Of a stretch of DNA of 64,000 nucleotides, positions 56,185 through 64,000 are shown piece after piece. Each line of letters starts with the position of its first letter. Position 1 is the stretch's first letter. Source of the DNA: Phycisphaerae bacterium (GTDB lineage: Bacteria; Planctomycetota; Phycisphaerae; UBA1845); assembly GCA_029260035.1 (NCBI GenBank), contig JAJDEA010000110.1:1-64000 (forward strand), read 5' to 3'. A program made the translations under genes and the position numbers. Below the pieces are notes generated by a model. The model worked only from the letters and a program-made list of their open reading frames with translations. It did no database searches and was not told where the DNA came from.

Positions 56185-57068
56185 GCCAGAGGTTCCTCGG
56201 CGCCTTGAGTATCGGTGCGGTCTTCAAACGATTGGCTGGGAGTGAGAGCCGAAATGTCATCACCGATTAAGGCTTGCATTTCGGCGTTCGTTAGTAGTGG
56301 GCCTTCCGAATTCTCGTTAGTCGGCGATTCCTGCTCGATGGGTTTTTCAGTCGAGTCGCTGTTTGATGGACTCGCCTGTCCAGGCGCTATGCGACCAGGT
56401 TGCGCTCGATACTGCTTCCAGGGTACTCGGGCAGGCAAGGTTGAATCTTCCGTTGAATCGATCGCTTCATCTCCGTCGTCATCGACAACTTCATCAAACT
56501 CAACGGGCGAAACTGTCTCTGCCAATGTCGATATTCCCTGCGATTGGAGTGGGTCTAACTCAACCTCATTCGGAGCCTGCTGTGGAGTCTCAAGATCGTC
56601 AGGAGCCATCGGGATTTCCGAAGTTGTTTCGGGGAAGTCGGCAGCCGGCACCTCACATAAATCGGTTGTCAAACGGCGTATCGCCTGCTCGTCAAACCTG
56701 GCCGTGGCACCAAAGTGGATAGCGCTATCGACCTTTGCTATGTCACCCGACCCGCTGTATGCGAAAACGGTTGGCCCTTTTCGCAATGCACCCGCGCACT
56801 TAAAGAACTGCATTTCCTGCTCGTCCAAACCGTCAACATCGATCACGACAGCCGAGATTTTCCAGCCGGAAGATGCCGCATCGTTGGCTTGTCTGCAAAG
56901 GAGTGCGAGCGCCCTGTAGGCGTCGCGGCAGATGCGAATTCCCAAGCCCGATTCATGAAGCCGCGAGAGCGGCGTCTGAGAATCGCCTGCCTCCGTCCAT
57001 TCCGAGCGCGCGTTTTGAGCTGCGACGTGCAAGACATGTGAATGGTCTGACGTTGGCACAACCGGCAT
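56181..57068 (-). CDS. Receiver-like protein with acidic tail, coupled to cyclase
   Basis: The 295-residue product (ATG at 57068 with GAGGGAA upstream; frame open to 57125) has a receiver-like fold in residues 50-150: ISAVVIDVDGLDEQEMQFF, GPTVFAYSGSGDIAKVD, AIHFGATARFDEQAIRRL. The usual phosphoacceptor pattern and Lys are not clear, so it may be a pseudo-receiver. The rest (about 160-295) is acidic, Pro/Ser-rich and likely disordered. Its stop overlaps the cyclase start (ATGA), so the pair is likely to act together in c-di-GMP signalling. Family not recognised. Confidence 0.7.
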   Translation of the reverse strand: MPVVPTSDHSHVLHVAAQNARSEWTEAGDSQTPLSRLHESGLGIRICRDAYRALALLCRQANDAASSGWKISAVVIDVDGLDEQEMQFFKCAGALRKGPTVFAYSGSGDIAKVDSAIHFGATARFDEQAIRRLTTDLCEVPAADFPETTSEIPMAPDDLETPQQAPNEVELDPLQSQGISTLAETVSPVEFDEVVDDDGDEAIDSTEDSTLPARVPWKQYRAQPGRIAPGQASPSNSDSTEKPIEQESPTNENSEGPLLTNAEMQALIGDDISALTPSQSFEDRTDTQGAEEPLA

Positions 57069-57125
57069 AAATTCCCTCGTTGGTCGATTTTCTCGGACGA
57101 AAAAACAGGGGCAAAACCCTTCCAC

Positions 57126-57561
57126 GGTAGTTTAGGGACACGCTTCCCATGGGTCAATTCACGCCCTTGTATCCCATAATCTCGTGGTTCTCGGCCAGGC
57201 AGTCATTCAAACGATCCGCGCAGGCGACCGAGCCCAGTTTTTCGATTCGTGTTCGTTCGGAGCGTAGCACGGAGCAGATTCCCGCGAACCTTCCACTTCC
57301 TTTGGTGACATGAATGTCGAATTCTGCCCTATAGCAGCAAACGGTCAAGTGTGGCGGCGAATCGCTCAAGCTTGCGAGTAGGTATTGCATACGAACGCTA
57401 CAACAGAATAGAGCTTGCTCTAGAGCCAAGTTGGCGCGTGCAAGCGCGATCGCCGGTCGCCTGTTGGCCCACGATCAAGGGGTACGTTGTAGGGACATGG
57501 TGATCTCGTTCTTACCAATGAAAGCCTTGGAATCTCATCACGGCGGAGTCGAAACGTCATC
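57126..57561. other. Gap between signalling pair and phage-like triad
   Basis: About 435 bases between divergent genes. The central part is a family-3 repeat (listed separately). The rest has no supported gene, but must contain promoters for the leftward signalling pair and the rightward triad. Confidence 0.45.
57331..57425. repeat. Best copy of dispersed repeat family 3
   Basis: ATAGCAGCAAACGGTCAAGTG, then TGGCGGCGAATCGCT, CTTGCGAGTA, and the end ACGCTACAACAGAATAGAGC with TTGCTCTAG. It is the longest version seen and shares all blocks with the copy at 50.5 kb and, inverted, with the copy at 52.0 kb. Confidence 0.7.
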
Positions 57562-57987
57562 GTGAATCTGGCCAATATTTGGGAATCGCCCGGGGCGTTG
57601 CTAGCCGTCTTGACACCGCTCGTCGCGGTTCCCCTTACCGTAATTACGTTCTACTTGCGTTCGCTCCGTGAACAGCAGGGTTCTCGGCACTCGGAAATCG
57701 TGCACCGCCTCGAACAGTCAGAGTCTTCGATTGCCGGCTTGAGACGTTCACTCACGGAAATCGCACGGGATTACACGTCCAAGGAGGAATGGCTTCGCGA
57801 GTGTATGCACACCCGACGACTCCTGGAGCGGCTGACGGAAAGGACGATTCGTATGGAGGCTCCATATAGAGCCGAGCGGGGTCAAGGCAATGCTGATGCC
57901 GAAGACGATTCACAGCGATCACGATGCGGTTTTCCGTCAACAATCGTAGACGGCCCGACCGAACGAACTATTGAGGACGGCAATTGA
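57562..57987 (+). CDS. Single-helix coiled-coil protein, Mu gp25-like
   Basis: The 141-residue product begins with a GTG, then one transmembrane helix (ALLAVLTPLVAVPLTVITFYL) and a coiled coil (REQQGSRHSEIVHRLEQSES through LRRSLTEIARDYTSKEEW). The tail is polar. In Mu-like phages a membrane/coiled-coil protein of this size (DUF2730, gp25) precedes a small winged-helix protein and the small terminase. The next two genes fit that order. The link is by layout and pattern, so moderate. Confidence 0.55.
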   Translation: MNLANIWESPGALLAVLTPLVAVPLTVITFYLRSLREQQGSRHSEIVHRLEQSESSIAGLRRSLTEIARDYTSKEEWLRECMHTRRLLERLTERTIRMEAPYRAERGQGNADAEDDSQRSRCGFPSTIVDGPTERTIEDGN

Positions 57988-58301
57988 TGGCCAACGGACG
58001 GAACATGGCGCAGATCAAGCGGGTGCGTAACGAGATTCTCGTCGCACTCCATGTCGTTTATCCGGTAGCGATGCAGGCCGACCAACTGCTCCGCAGCTTG
58101 CTGGTTCTCTTTCCGACTCTCGACTTCGATCACCTGAAACGCGACTTGCATTATCTTTGCGAAAAGGGATACGTCTTGCGGGTGGAAGCTGAATCTGAGA
58201 GTGCTACATATATGACCCCCTGGCGCCGACGGTGGTTTCGATTGACGTCGAGTGGTCTTGAAATCGCTGAGCACTGCGTGAAAGACCCTGCGTTAGATTA
58301 A
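57987..58301 (+). CDS. Small winged-helix protein, Mu gp26-like
   Basis: The 104-residue product (ATG at 57987, sharing one base with the previous stop) has a compact winged-helix pattern: IKRVRNEILVALHVVYP, LLVLFPTLDFDHLKRDLHYL, CEKGYVLRVEAESESATYM and WFRLTSSGLEIAEHCV. The 'LTxxGxxIAE' ending is typical of the small winged-helix protein that follows gp25 in Mu-like packaging regions. DNA binding is plausible. Start by TTG at 57984 is an alternative. Confidence 0.6.
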   Translation: MANGRNMAQIKRVRNEILVALHVVYPVAMQADQLLRSLLVLFPTLDFDHLKRDLHYLCEKGYVLRVEAESESATYMTPWRRRWFRLTSSGLEIAEHCVKDPALD

Positions 58302-58397
58302 AGAAGGCGCAAACCTCGGGTAACGATCGCCACTCAGCCCGGCTGCCGGAGACTGGTCACAACAGCGTACGCACAATAAAAGAGAATGCCTTAACGA

Positions 58398-59153
58398 ATG
58401 ACACGTCCTCCCACAAACAAGCCCCCTGCCGTACGAAAACGCAAGTCCAAAAGGCAGTCTCGTAAGACAGCAGTCAGCCCGGTGCGGCCCAAGCCAGTGG
58501 AAAAAATCATTCCGGTGGATGTCATGAACAAGCTGCGAGATCGTGTTGAAGCGCTTTCTGAAATCTCATCGAGCACCGTGAAGACACTGGACCAGGAGTT
58601 TGAGATCGAAGCCCGATACGGCGTTACGCCACGAAGGTTGGGAAACTATCTGAGAAAAATCGCATCGGCTGACCGTGAAAAAGCCAACACGACCGAACCA
58701 GCCGCGCCGAAGCGAGGCACTTCGGACGCGTGGTCGAAGAAATTGGGTGCTCATCGAAAACGGCAGGCCTCCGTTGCGTCTATCCTCGATGCGACTTTCG
58801 GCCATCTGGAGGATTGCAAGCCTGAGCTTTGGGACCGACGTGCCTATTGGATGCTCGTCGGGCTTGTCTACGAACGAATTGCCACAAACGAATCGGAAAT
58901 TCCGACAGACGAGTTGGTGACGCTAGCCAAAATCCTGGCGGAAAGCCGACGCATCGAAGTGAAAATCCGCGAGACCAGCGGAGCCAGTACGACGCGGGAA
59001 GAAGACGTCGCAACGGATGGCCCAATCCCAGAACGTCTCGCTGATATCGTGCGCCAGGTATACGGCACTACAATTTCCAACAAGACAGACACCTCGAATA
59101 GCCTGGACGAAACGAGTAACGGACGCGCGCCATCGACGAACAAACCGAGCTAA
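58398..59153 (+). CDS. Mu gp27-like (small terminase-like) protein
   Basis: The 251-residue product has a basic start (RKRKSKRQSRKTAVSPVRPK), then a helix-turn-helix-like region (VDVMNKLRDRVEALSE, EARYGVTPRRLGNYLRKIAS) and a helical region (WMLVGLVYERIATNESEI, DELVTLAKILAESRRIEVKI). The order 'N-terminal HTH resembling a phage packaging adaptor, then long helices' fits the gp27/DUF3486 family, the small terminase of Mu-like phages. The large terminase, portal and head genes that should follow are absent; the next gene is on the other strand and unrelated. Confidence 0.5.
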   Translation: MTRPPTNKPPAVRKRKSKRQSRKTAVSPVRPKPVEKIIPVDVMNKLRDRVEALSEISSSTVKTLDQEFEIEARYGVTPRRLGNYLRKIASADREKANTTEPAAPKRGTSDAWSKKLGAHRKRQASVASILDATFGHLEDCKPELWDRRAYWMLVGLVYERIATNESEIPTDELVTLAKILAESRRIEVKIRETSGASTTREEDVATDGPIPERLADIVRQVYGTTISNKTDTSNSLDETSNGRAPSTNKPS

Positions 59154-59275
59154 CTACGTTCGGGAGGACGCTTCCATCATCGAACATGCCCCAACTATTC
59201 GAGGTGCCTTCGTTGATTTAAGTTAGATCGACTTTACTTTCCTTTACCGCCGCCCGGCGGTGCGAATCGGCCACC

Positions 59276-59971
59276 TCATGTGTGCATTAGTTCGGTGTAT
59301 TCTTTGAGCGTGGAAAGTCCCATCGCCTTGCGACGTTTGTCGACATCCTCCGGCTTGCGGATCGGGCGAGGTGTTGGCACGCCCTCGACAGTGTGGAACT
59401 GCGTGCCATATTCCTGCAGCTTTCCTTCATTCACATGAACCCGATCCGTCAGATACGCGATGTCCGCGAGTTGGACATTTTTGTCGTTCCGATGAGGGAG
59501 CATGAGATTGAGGGCCTTTCGCTGAAAGACGGGGTTCAGATCAGCATGTTGAACGAGAAGCCAGGCTGACCGCGTACCGTCACTCCCCACTTTGTCGCGT
59601 GTTGGCCAACCGATTTTTGAGGTGATTTGTTTCATTCGTGCAGTGTTGCGTTTGTCAACCGTTTGCATGTCCTCGACCGTATCCTTTTTTTCGCCCGCCG
59701 GGCTGTTTTTCTTGTCCCCTCACCCACCCCTCAAGCGAGCCTGCTGGTCCACATACACCATTTCAAGCAATTCCTTTCTTATTTTCGGATGCGTAATGCG
59801 CGCGAGCTCCTCAGCTGGGGGTTCTGGATACACAGCCTTTCGCGCCGTCGATGCGGGCTTCCCAGCCTCTGAAGTCTGTCCGTAAGATCTGTCTTCCGCA
59901 AGGAACGACACTCCAATCAACACAATCGTCAGTGCCATCATACTGACTTTTACACCTTCTTGCCTGTTCAT
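59276..59971 (-). pseudogene. DUF6624-like secreted protein interrupted by an in-frame TGA
   Basis: Two open pieces lie in the same reading frame. The upstream one (ATG at 59971 with GGAGATCG) starts with a signal peptide (MALTIVLIGVSFLAEDRSYG) and runs to ...EMVYVDQQARLRGG followed by TGA at 59720-59722. After the TGA the frame continues open, reading GDKKNSPAGEKKDTVEDM, and then the DUF6624-like core: SKIGWPTRDKVGSDG, AWLLVQHADLNPVFQRKAL, YLTDRVHVNEGKLQEYGTQ and PRPIRKPEDVDKRRKAMGL. Without the TGA it is one normal exported protein. Possible causes: a recent nonsense mutation or a sequencing error. Function of the family is unknown. Confidence 0.75.
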
Positions 59972-60245
59972 AAAAACGATCTCCATTTGAGCTGAGCTTG
60001 TACACCACTCGCCCATACGAGCAGCGACGCACTCCGATACGTATACGCTTTTGCGAATTCAAATTGTATCTTGATACCGAACGAACAGTCGTCACTAGCG
60101 CGCAACGACAAGTAACGAAGGAGTAACCATGGCTAGCGCAAAAACCGAGATAGTCATAAGAGTGTCAGCCAACCGGCCTCGGCAATGAAGGGAATGTTAG
60201 GGATTATTGAGAAAGAAAAAGGTGAGCCGGTGCTCATTCGCAAAG

Positions 60246-60734
60246 TTAGTCAAGATATGCAATGAACTTCGACCATAGAGTTAGCGCAAGGATTAAGTTG
60301 AGAAGAGCTACTGCAAAACACAGTGTTCTTCGCTTCCGATGTGGAATATGTTCTTGATTCAGCGCCCGGAAGAATGAGATCGTCATTGCTAACATGCCTG
60401 CGAAAAATAAAAAAGGAGGCGCAATCGCAACGCAGATCGTATACGTTTGGTCATTCCCATTTGTGAACCAATTTACCGCATTGGGAGGCGAGGTCGCCCA
60501 TTTGTGAAAACATTTGCGGGCTATCAAGGCACCAACAGCACAGATCGCCCAAGCCCCGCAGGCGTAGATACAATATGTAATAAAGAGGGCAGCCCATCGA
60601 AATTGTGTTTCGTCTGGTGAGTATTGCTCCCTCAGCTTATCGGCATCAAAGGAAAGGCCACACTCCGGGCACACGCCTGACACGTTTCCCGTTAGGTCGT
60701 AGCCGCAGTCCCAACATTGAAGCCCGGTAGACAT
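60246..60734 (-). CDS. Zinc-ribbon membrane protein
   Basis: The 162-residue product (ATG at 60734) begins with MSTGLQCWDCGYDLTGNVSG and CPECGLSF, a four-Cys ribbon in the form common in planctomycete membrane proteins. Three hydrophobic segments follow (LFITYCIYACGAWAICAVGA, ICVAIAPPFLFFAGMLAMTI, LCFAVALLNLILALTLW). The frame is open upstream to 60833, but that part overlaps the preceding lipoprotein and looks non-native. It starts 17 bases after that lipoprotein's stop. Role unknown. Confidence 0.75.
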   Translation of the reverse strand: MSTGLQCWDCGYDLTGNVSGVCPECGLSFDADKLREQYSPDETQFRWAALFITYCIYACGAWAICAVGALIARKCFHKWATSPPNAVNWFTNGNDQTYTICVAIAPPFLFFAGMLAMTISFFRALNQEHIPHRKRRTLCFAVALLNLILALTLWSKFIAYLD

Positions 60735-60750
60735 TTGCTTAATTAGCTTG

Positions 60751-61287
60751 CTAGTTTCCGACTGATTCGATGAACTCTGTTGGCTCTGAGACCTCGGTAA
60801 TTGTAAGGTCGTAATTGTCGCTCTCGACAGCATCCCCTGCCACTATTACAAATTCAACGATCTCCGCATCGACTCCGTCACCTATTCTAATGTAATAGGG
60901 TCTACCATCCTGCCTTAACGTTTGCTCGATCTCCGCCGGGGCACACCCCACCGTTTGAAACGTTACTGCAAGCCCTCCGCAAACCTTCACCGAAACGACC
61001 GTAACTGTTGCAATACCGTTTACATCGGTGGTCGCTGATAATCCATCTCTCGTTTGTTCCGCAAGGTCAATATAGTCATCAATGGGGAGTTCCATTAGAG
61101 TTGTAACAATGTCTGATTGGTCGATTGGGGCCGCAACTACGGATATGCCAGCGGCGGCGATCTTAGACTCGCCTTCAGTGACCTGGATCGTCACCGTCTG
61201 CTGCCTTAAGTAGATAAAATCACCGCAGCCCATCGCAGAAAGAGCCACCAGTGCGACACACAAAGCGAAAGTTAGTCGATTTTGCAT
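60751..61287 (-). CDS. Putative lipoprotein with beta-rich domain
   Basis: The 178-residue product (ATG at 61287) has a signal with lipobox LSAMGC (Cys21). The mature protein is beta-rich (TVTIQVTEGESKIAAAGISV, GIATVTVVSVKVCGGLAVTF), with the pattern of a carboxypeptidase-regulatory or Ig-like domain: a repeated 'ATTDVNGIATVTV' segment. The open frame runs upstream into the REP element, but translation from there would be accidental. Likely co-transcribed with the zinc-ribbon membrane protein. Confidence 0.7.
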   Translation of the reverse strand: MQNRLTFALCVALVALSAMGCGDFIYLRQQTVTIQVTEGESKIAAAGISVVAAPIDQSDIVTTLMELPIDDYIDLAEQTRDGLSATTDVNGIATVTVVSVKVCGGLAVTFQTVGCAPAEIEQTLRQDGRPYYIRIGDGVDAEIVEFVIVAGDAVESDNYDLTITEVSEPTEFIESVGN

Positions 61288-61317
61288 TTCAGTATTCTCT
61301 TCGCACAAACCCTGAAA

Positions 61318-61532
61318 GGGTGGCATGGTCCACGCTTGCGTGGCCATGTAAAATGCCGTTTCATTGACCCTTTTGGAACATGCGCAGAATTCGTCCACAT
61401 CTCACTGGAGATCGCTCCTTGACGAGAATCGCCGGAAATCATCCCATATGCATTTCGAATGACTTACCTTTCAAACTCGCCTTGCGGTTAGGCTTCCGAC
61501 GTGCATGGCCACGCAAGCGTGGACCATGCCAC
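61318..61532. repeat. REP doublet, non-autonomous (RAYT-related)
   Basis: The left end (61318-61349) is GGGTGGCATGGTCCACGCTT with GCGTGGCCATGT, identical to the left end of the RAYT element; the right end (61504-61532) is the inverted copy. The inner 150 bases contain no gene. The unit lies 44 bases downstream of RNase P RNA and 31 bases upstream of a lipoprotein gene. Confidence 0.8.
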
Positions 61533-61575
61533 GCGACTCACAAACCAACGAGACACGCTGCTCTCAGTCAAGAAT

Positions 61576-62041
61576 TGTACGGAGTGGGCGGGTAAGCCGA
61601 ATTCTGTACTTCGCCGAAGCGAAGCGGCGATCATTTATCTAGGCCGACGATCGCCCGTCGGCTCATGCACCCTACCCGCAGCGTCGAACGGTTGGCATGC
61701 CGACTTTCGCCGGCAGGCGTTTCCATTTGCGAGACGGACCGCCTCTCGCTGCTTATTTGGGCTTGCTGGCGGTGGGGTTTACCATGCCACGACTGTCACC
61801 AGCCGTACGGTGCGCTCTTACCGCACCATTTCACCCTTACCGGCCGATCGAAGGGGCGTGTCCGAAGACTCGCACTTAGGATCGACGTAGGCGGTGTCTT
61901 TTCTGTGGCACTTTCCCGCGACTCGCGTCGGGTTGACGTTATCAACCACCGTGTCCTGTCCAGTTCGGACTTTCCTCCCACAAGTGTTCGGCTGCAGCCA
62001 ACGGAACACCCATGAGCGATCACCTTCGCCCACTCCGTACA
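61576..62041 (-). ncRNA. rnpB: RNase P RNA (class A)
   Basis: The catalytic RNA of RNase P, which trims the 5' ends of tRNA precursors. The minus strand carries conserved segments: GGGTGAAATGGTGCGGTAAG with AGCGCACC (62% along), GATAAATG near the 3' end, and a terminal P1 helix in which GTACGGAGTGGGCG at the 5' end (62040-62027) pairs with CGCCCACTCCGTAC at the 3' end (61590-61577), a perfect 14-bp match. The length (about 466 nt) is somewhat long. Many short protein frames that overlap this region are false. Confidence 0.95.
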
Positions 62042-62275
62042 GATGATTATTATACCGTTAATATGACGGCATATCAAAACATGGGCGCGGAGGAGTACCT
62101 ATTCGGGCGGGTCACGAGAAAATGGAATTGCGAGAGAAGTCGAAGGGTTGTTGTTCGCCGCGCAGGTGCTCGGCACAATCAACACCTAAAAACGAATGGC
62201 CTATGCAACGCCCGCCGGGGGCGGGGGTGCAAGGCCTGTCGTCTATGCAAGGCTGGAGTTTCTTAAAATGCCAAG

Positions 62276-63430
62276 TCAGCGCGAAATAACGAGAAGCCCT
62301 GATGTGCCATCGGAGCTGGGAGCGCTGGGTGAAGTTATGATGCCTCCGCCTGTGTAGGTCGCTGGCTGAATCCAGATTCCGCGACTGCTTGGCGGGCCGT
62401 TAAGCTGTACAGACATCACTCTGCCAAACACGATTTTTGTAATGTTGTAGTCCAGATTTGCACCACTGCCGGTAGCGCCATCGTGAAGGAAATAGGCCAC
62501 GACCTGTCCGACCTTTGTATCCACGCTGGACTCCAGCGCAGTCTTCATACCTGGGTTACCTGAGATCGTATACGACGCGGGAGTCCCGTCATCATTGAAA
62601 ATTAGCACGTCTGAGCCGGTTTCCGCCTCAAAATCCTCTGGTGGCACGCCATCTTCAATGTGTGCGCGCAGCGCTGGCACACCTTGATTGGGAGTACCGA
62701 TATTGAGCAGGCCGAAATTTCCAGGTCCAAGGTTTTGAGGGTAAAGGTTCACCTCGCGCACGCCATCTGCCCCTGTTCCTACGGAATCCATATCAGCGTC
62801 ATATTGGTATGCGTCTGGTCCAGTGTTGAAGTATGTGTTGTACATGGTCTCGTTAATGGTAAAGGGCAACGCACCATTCAAGAAGTTGGTATCAACTCCG
62901 GCAACTCGATCGTCAAAAGATGCCGTCGCGGTTGCCCCAATTTCGAATTGTGTATTGCCAAACACTCGTGAGAATAATGCTGCGACCGCACCATTCGGGC
63001 CGCCATCATCTCGGCGAGCAGTAACTTGAACTGAATTGAAATTGATGGACAGACCGCTTCCGTCAACGGTGGACGAAGCGGATGCCAGATCCAACCAACC
63101 AAAATCAACGTCAGCGCTCGCGAGGTGCGTTCCGGACAGGCCCATTGTTGGGTTATTCCATGCAAACTCATCTGCATTGGATTGACCGTTGATTAGAACG
63201 CTTGAGAAAGAATCGTCATTGCCCATGCGAACCTGCATCATTTGATCAGATACATAGGCTGATGCCGCTGCCAAGGCTGCAGCATCCACCGAGTCCTGAA
63301 GGTCCGCCTTGACATTGTAAGCAACACCTACGTCAATAGTCAGCGCAGCAAAGCCAAGCATGACGGCAATGAGCACAACGGTCGCTACTGCAACAACACC
63401 TTTCCTTTTGTATGTTCTCTCTTGATTCAC
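62276..63430 (-). CDS. TadG-like pilus/secretion protein
   Basis: The 384-residue product begins with a positively charged start and a hydrophobic helix (GVVAVATVVLIAVMLGFAAL) followed by TIDVGVAYNVKADLQDSVDA and AALAAASAY, the signature of TadE/TadG-type minor pilins (Tad domain). The remainder is beta-rich and Gly/Asp-rich (for example VTARRDDGGPNGAVAALFS). TadG proteins are inner-membrane or pseudopilin-like components of Flp/Tad systems used in adhesion. No other tad genes lie in the window. Start ATG at 63430. Confidence 0.85.
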   Translation of the reverse strand: MNQERTYKRKGVVAVATVVLIAVMLGFAALTIDVGVAYNVKADLQDSVDAAALAAASAYVSDQMMQVRMGNDDSFSSVLINGQSNADEFAWNNPTMGLSGTHLASADVDFGWLDLASASSTVDGSGLSINFNSVQVTARRDDGGPNGAVAALFSRVFGNTQFEIGATATASFDDRVAGVDTNFLNGALPFTINETMYNTYFNTGPDAYQYDADMDSVGTGADGVREVNLYPQNLGPGNFGLLNIGTPNQGVPALRAHIEDGVPPEDFEAETGSDVLIFNDDGTPASYTISGNPGMKTALESSVDTKVGQVVAYFLHDGATGSGANLDYNITKIVFGRVMSVQLNGPPSSRGIWIQPATYTGGGIITSPSAPSSDGTSGLLVISR

Positions 63431-63723
63431 AGATAATCTCCATCAAAGCCCAATGATGCCGACTCTCAGAATTGGGACGACATCCCGTAATAAAGTAGTA
63501 CGATTCAGGGTCGCGATGAACAAGAAGACATTCGTCCAGACATTGCAGGAATTCCGCGACGATTCGAGCCAACTTCGTGCGCTGACCAATCACTGACATT
63601 TTTATCGGCGGACGAGTGAATGCGAAGAATACGTTCGTACGCTTCCGCCACGTCCGAATGAATGCGCAGCCGGCTATGTTATTACGAGATGAGAATCCGG
63701 ACCCACAGTACTCGAACGCGGGA

Positions 63724-64000
63724 TCAAGTGTTCCGTTCGACTCGGATGGGAAGCAATGAATCGTAGAATCGATCAAATCTGTCATCGGCCTTTAGGAATC
63801 CAATCAACATGCCATCCAGGTCAATCGTAATCGCATAATCCCATAGCGATGAAGCCTGCATTGCTTCTTCGAACGTCATTGGTATTTCAAGATCAATGGT
63901 TGCCTCTGTTTCCTGGCCGCTCTGTCCAGCAAACGTCCACAGTTCATAGCGTCCATGTTTGTCAAAGAATTCGCTTACACTGTCCGGGTTGGTCGGATCT
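63724..64000 (-). CDS. Partial gene at right edge (3' end), unknown
   Basis: About 91 codons of a frame that enters from beyond 64000 and stops at 63724. It reads as normal protein: SVSEFFDKHGRYELWTFAGQ, IDLEIPMTFEEAMQASSLWD, TIDLDGMLIGFLKADDRFDR and SLLPIRVERNT at the end. A beta-rich extracellular or enzymatic domain is possible; no family recognised. It is on the same strand as the TadG-like gene, which starts 294 bases downstream. Confidence 0.7.
   Translation of the reverse strand, partial: DPTNPDSVSEFFDKHGRYELWTFAGQSGQETEATIDLEIPMTFEEAMQASSLWDYAITIDLDGMLIGFLKADDRFDRFYDSLLPIRVERNT

Noticed and set aside
50541-57425. CRISPR array suspected from repeated blocks at 50.5, 52.0 and 57.3 kb
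   Set aside because: Copies are kilobases apart, in both orientations, with genes between them and no cas genes; they are dispersed repeats.
59720-59722. Selenocysteine as explanation of the in-frame TGA
   Set aside because: No Cys is expected at this place, no hairpin of SECIS type is evident just after the TGA, and no selenium genes are seen; a nonsense mutation or sequencing error is simpler.
60751-61398. A longer amino end for the lipoprotein, containing the peptide YMATQAWTMPP
   Set aside because: That peptide is the translation of the REP palindrome and appears at every copy of it; the ATG at 61287 directly before a signal peptide is the better start.
61501-62033. Several open frames of 60-130 codons on both strands
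   Set aside because: They fall inside RNase P RNA and the adjacent REP doublet; the RNA explains the sequence.

Overview
This window is a piece of a bacterial chromosome that most likely belongs to a member of the Planctomycetota. That is an inference from several independent hints. The elongation factor G has the [10 protein letters not shown]-loop of the spirochaete/planctomycete/delta-proteobacterial (spdEFG1) and mitochondrial EFG1 group. One membrane protein starts with a planctomycete-style zinc ribbon (CWDCGYDL...CPECG). There is an ASPIC/UnbV-FG-GAP lipoprotein, a secreted prenyltransferase-repeat protein, many lipoproteins of unknown function, and many dispersed palindromic intergenic repeats. 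No rRNA operon, CRISPR array or intact prophage is visible.

Layout. 0-11 kb: trpC, a CPBP protease, a large SNF2-family helicase with a small coupled partner, tRNA-Thr, a tandem family of lipoproteins (one more member is cut by the left edge), a MazG-like hydrolase and a sugar-nucleotide epimerase. 12-22 kb: EF-G, a MacAB-like three-gene exporter, alanine dehydrogenase and ComEC. 22-25 kb: membrane, secreted and acidic proteins of unknown role. 25-34 kb: the metabolic core of the window. Three acyl-CoA dehydrogenases, a 3-hydroxyacyl-CoA dehydrogenase, an enoyl-CoA hydratase, a B12-dependent acyl-CoA mutase catalytic subunit, and a separate B12-domain/G-protein fusion lie head to tail, followed by a SMUG1-type uracil-DNA glycosylase. 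The mutase carries Phe62 and Gln180 where methylmalonyl-CoA mutases have Tyr and Arg, with the same spacing. This points to isobutyryl-CoA mutase chemistry: isobutyryl-CoA to butyryl-CoA, then beta-oxidation by the neighbouring enzymes.

34-44 kb: a cupin, an ECF sigma factor operon (sigma, DUF6768-type membrane protein, tiny Cys-rich ORF, secreted thioredoxin-fold protein), a divergent acyl-CoA dehydrogenase homologue, a REP-associated (RAYT) transposase flanked by inverted palindromes, a SxtJ/carbamoyltransferase/DUF5989 cluster, metG and tatA. 44-52 kb: an ABC-2 exporter, thioredoxin, an LpxL-like acyltransferase, queA, a TauE-type permease, a GNAT and tRNA-Leu. 52-64 kb: a large FG-GAP/TPR lipoprotein, a pseudo-receiver/GGDEF pair, three genes resembling the gp25-gp26-gp27 block of Mu-like phages, a DUF6624-like gene broken by one in-frame TGA, a zinc-ribbon membrane protein, a lipoprotein, RNase P RNA, a TadG-like pilus protein and a gene cut by the right edge.

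Three families of short dispersed repeats occur. (1) A 'TGGCATGGTCCACGC' palindrome occurs in inverted pairs at 9.0, 37.9 and 61.3 kb; only the middle pair encloses a transposase. (2) A 22-bp perfect inverted pair frames tatA. (3) A roughly 90-bp element with ends like AATAGAGCTTGCTC occurs five times in gene-free gaps. All positions, motifs and start choices were read by eye; no database search was possible.
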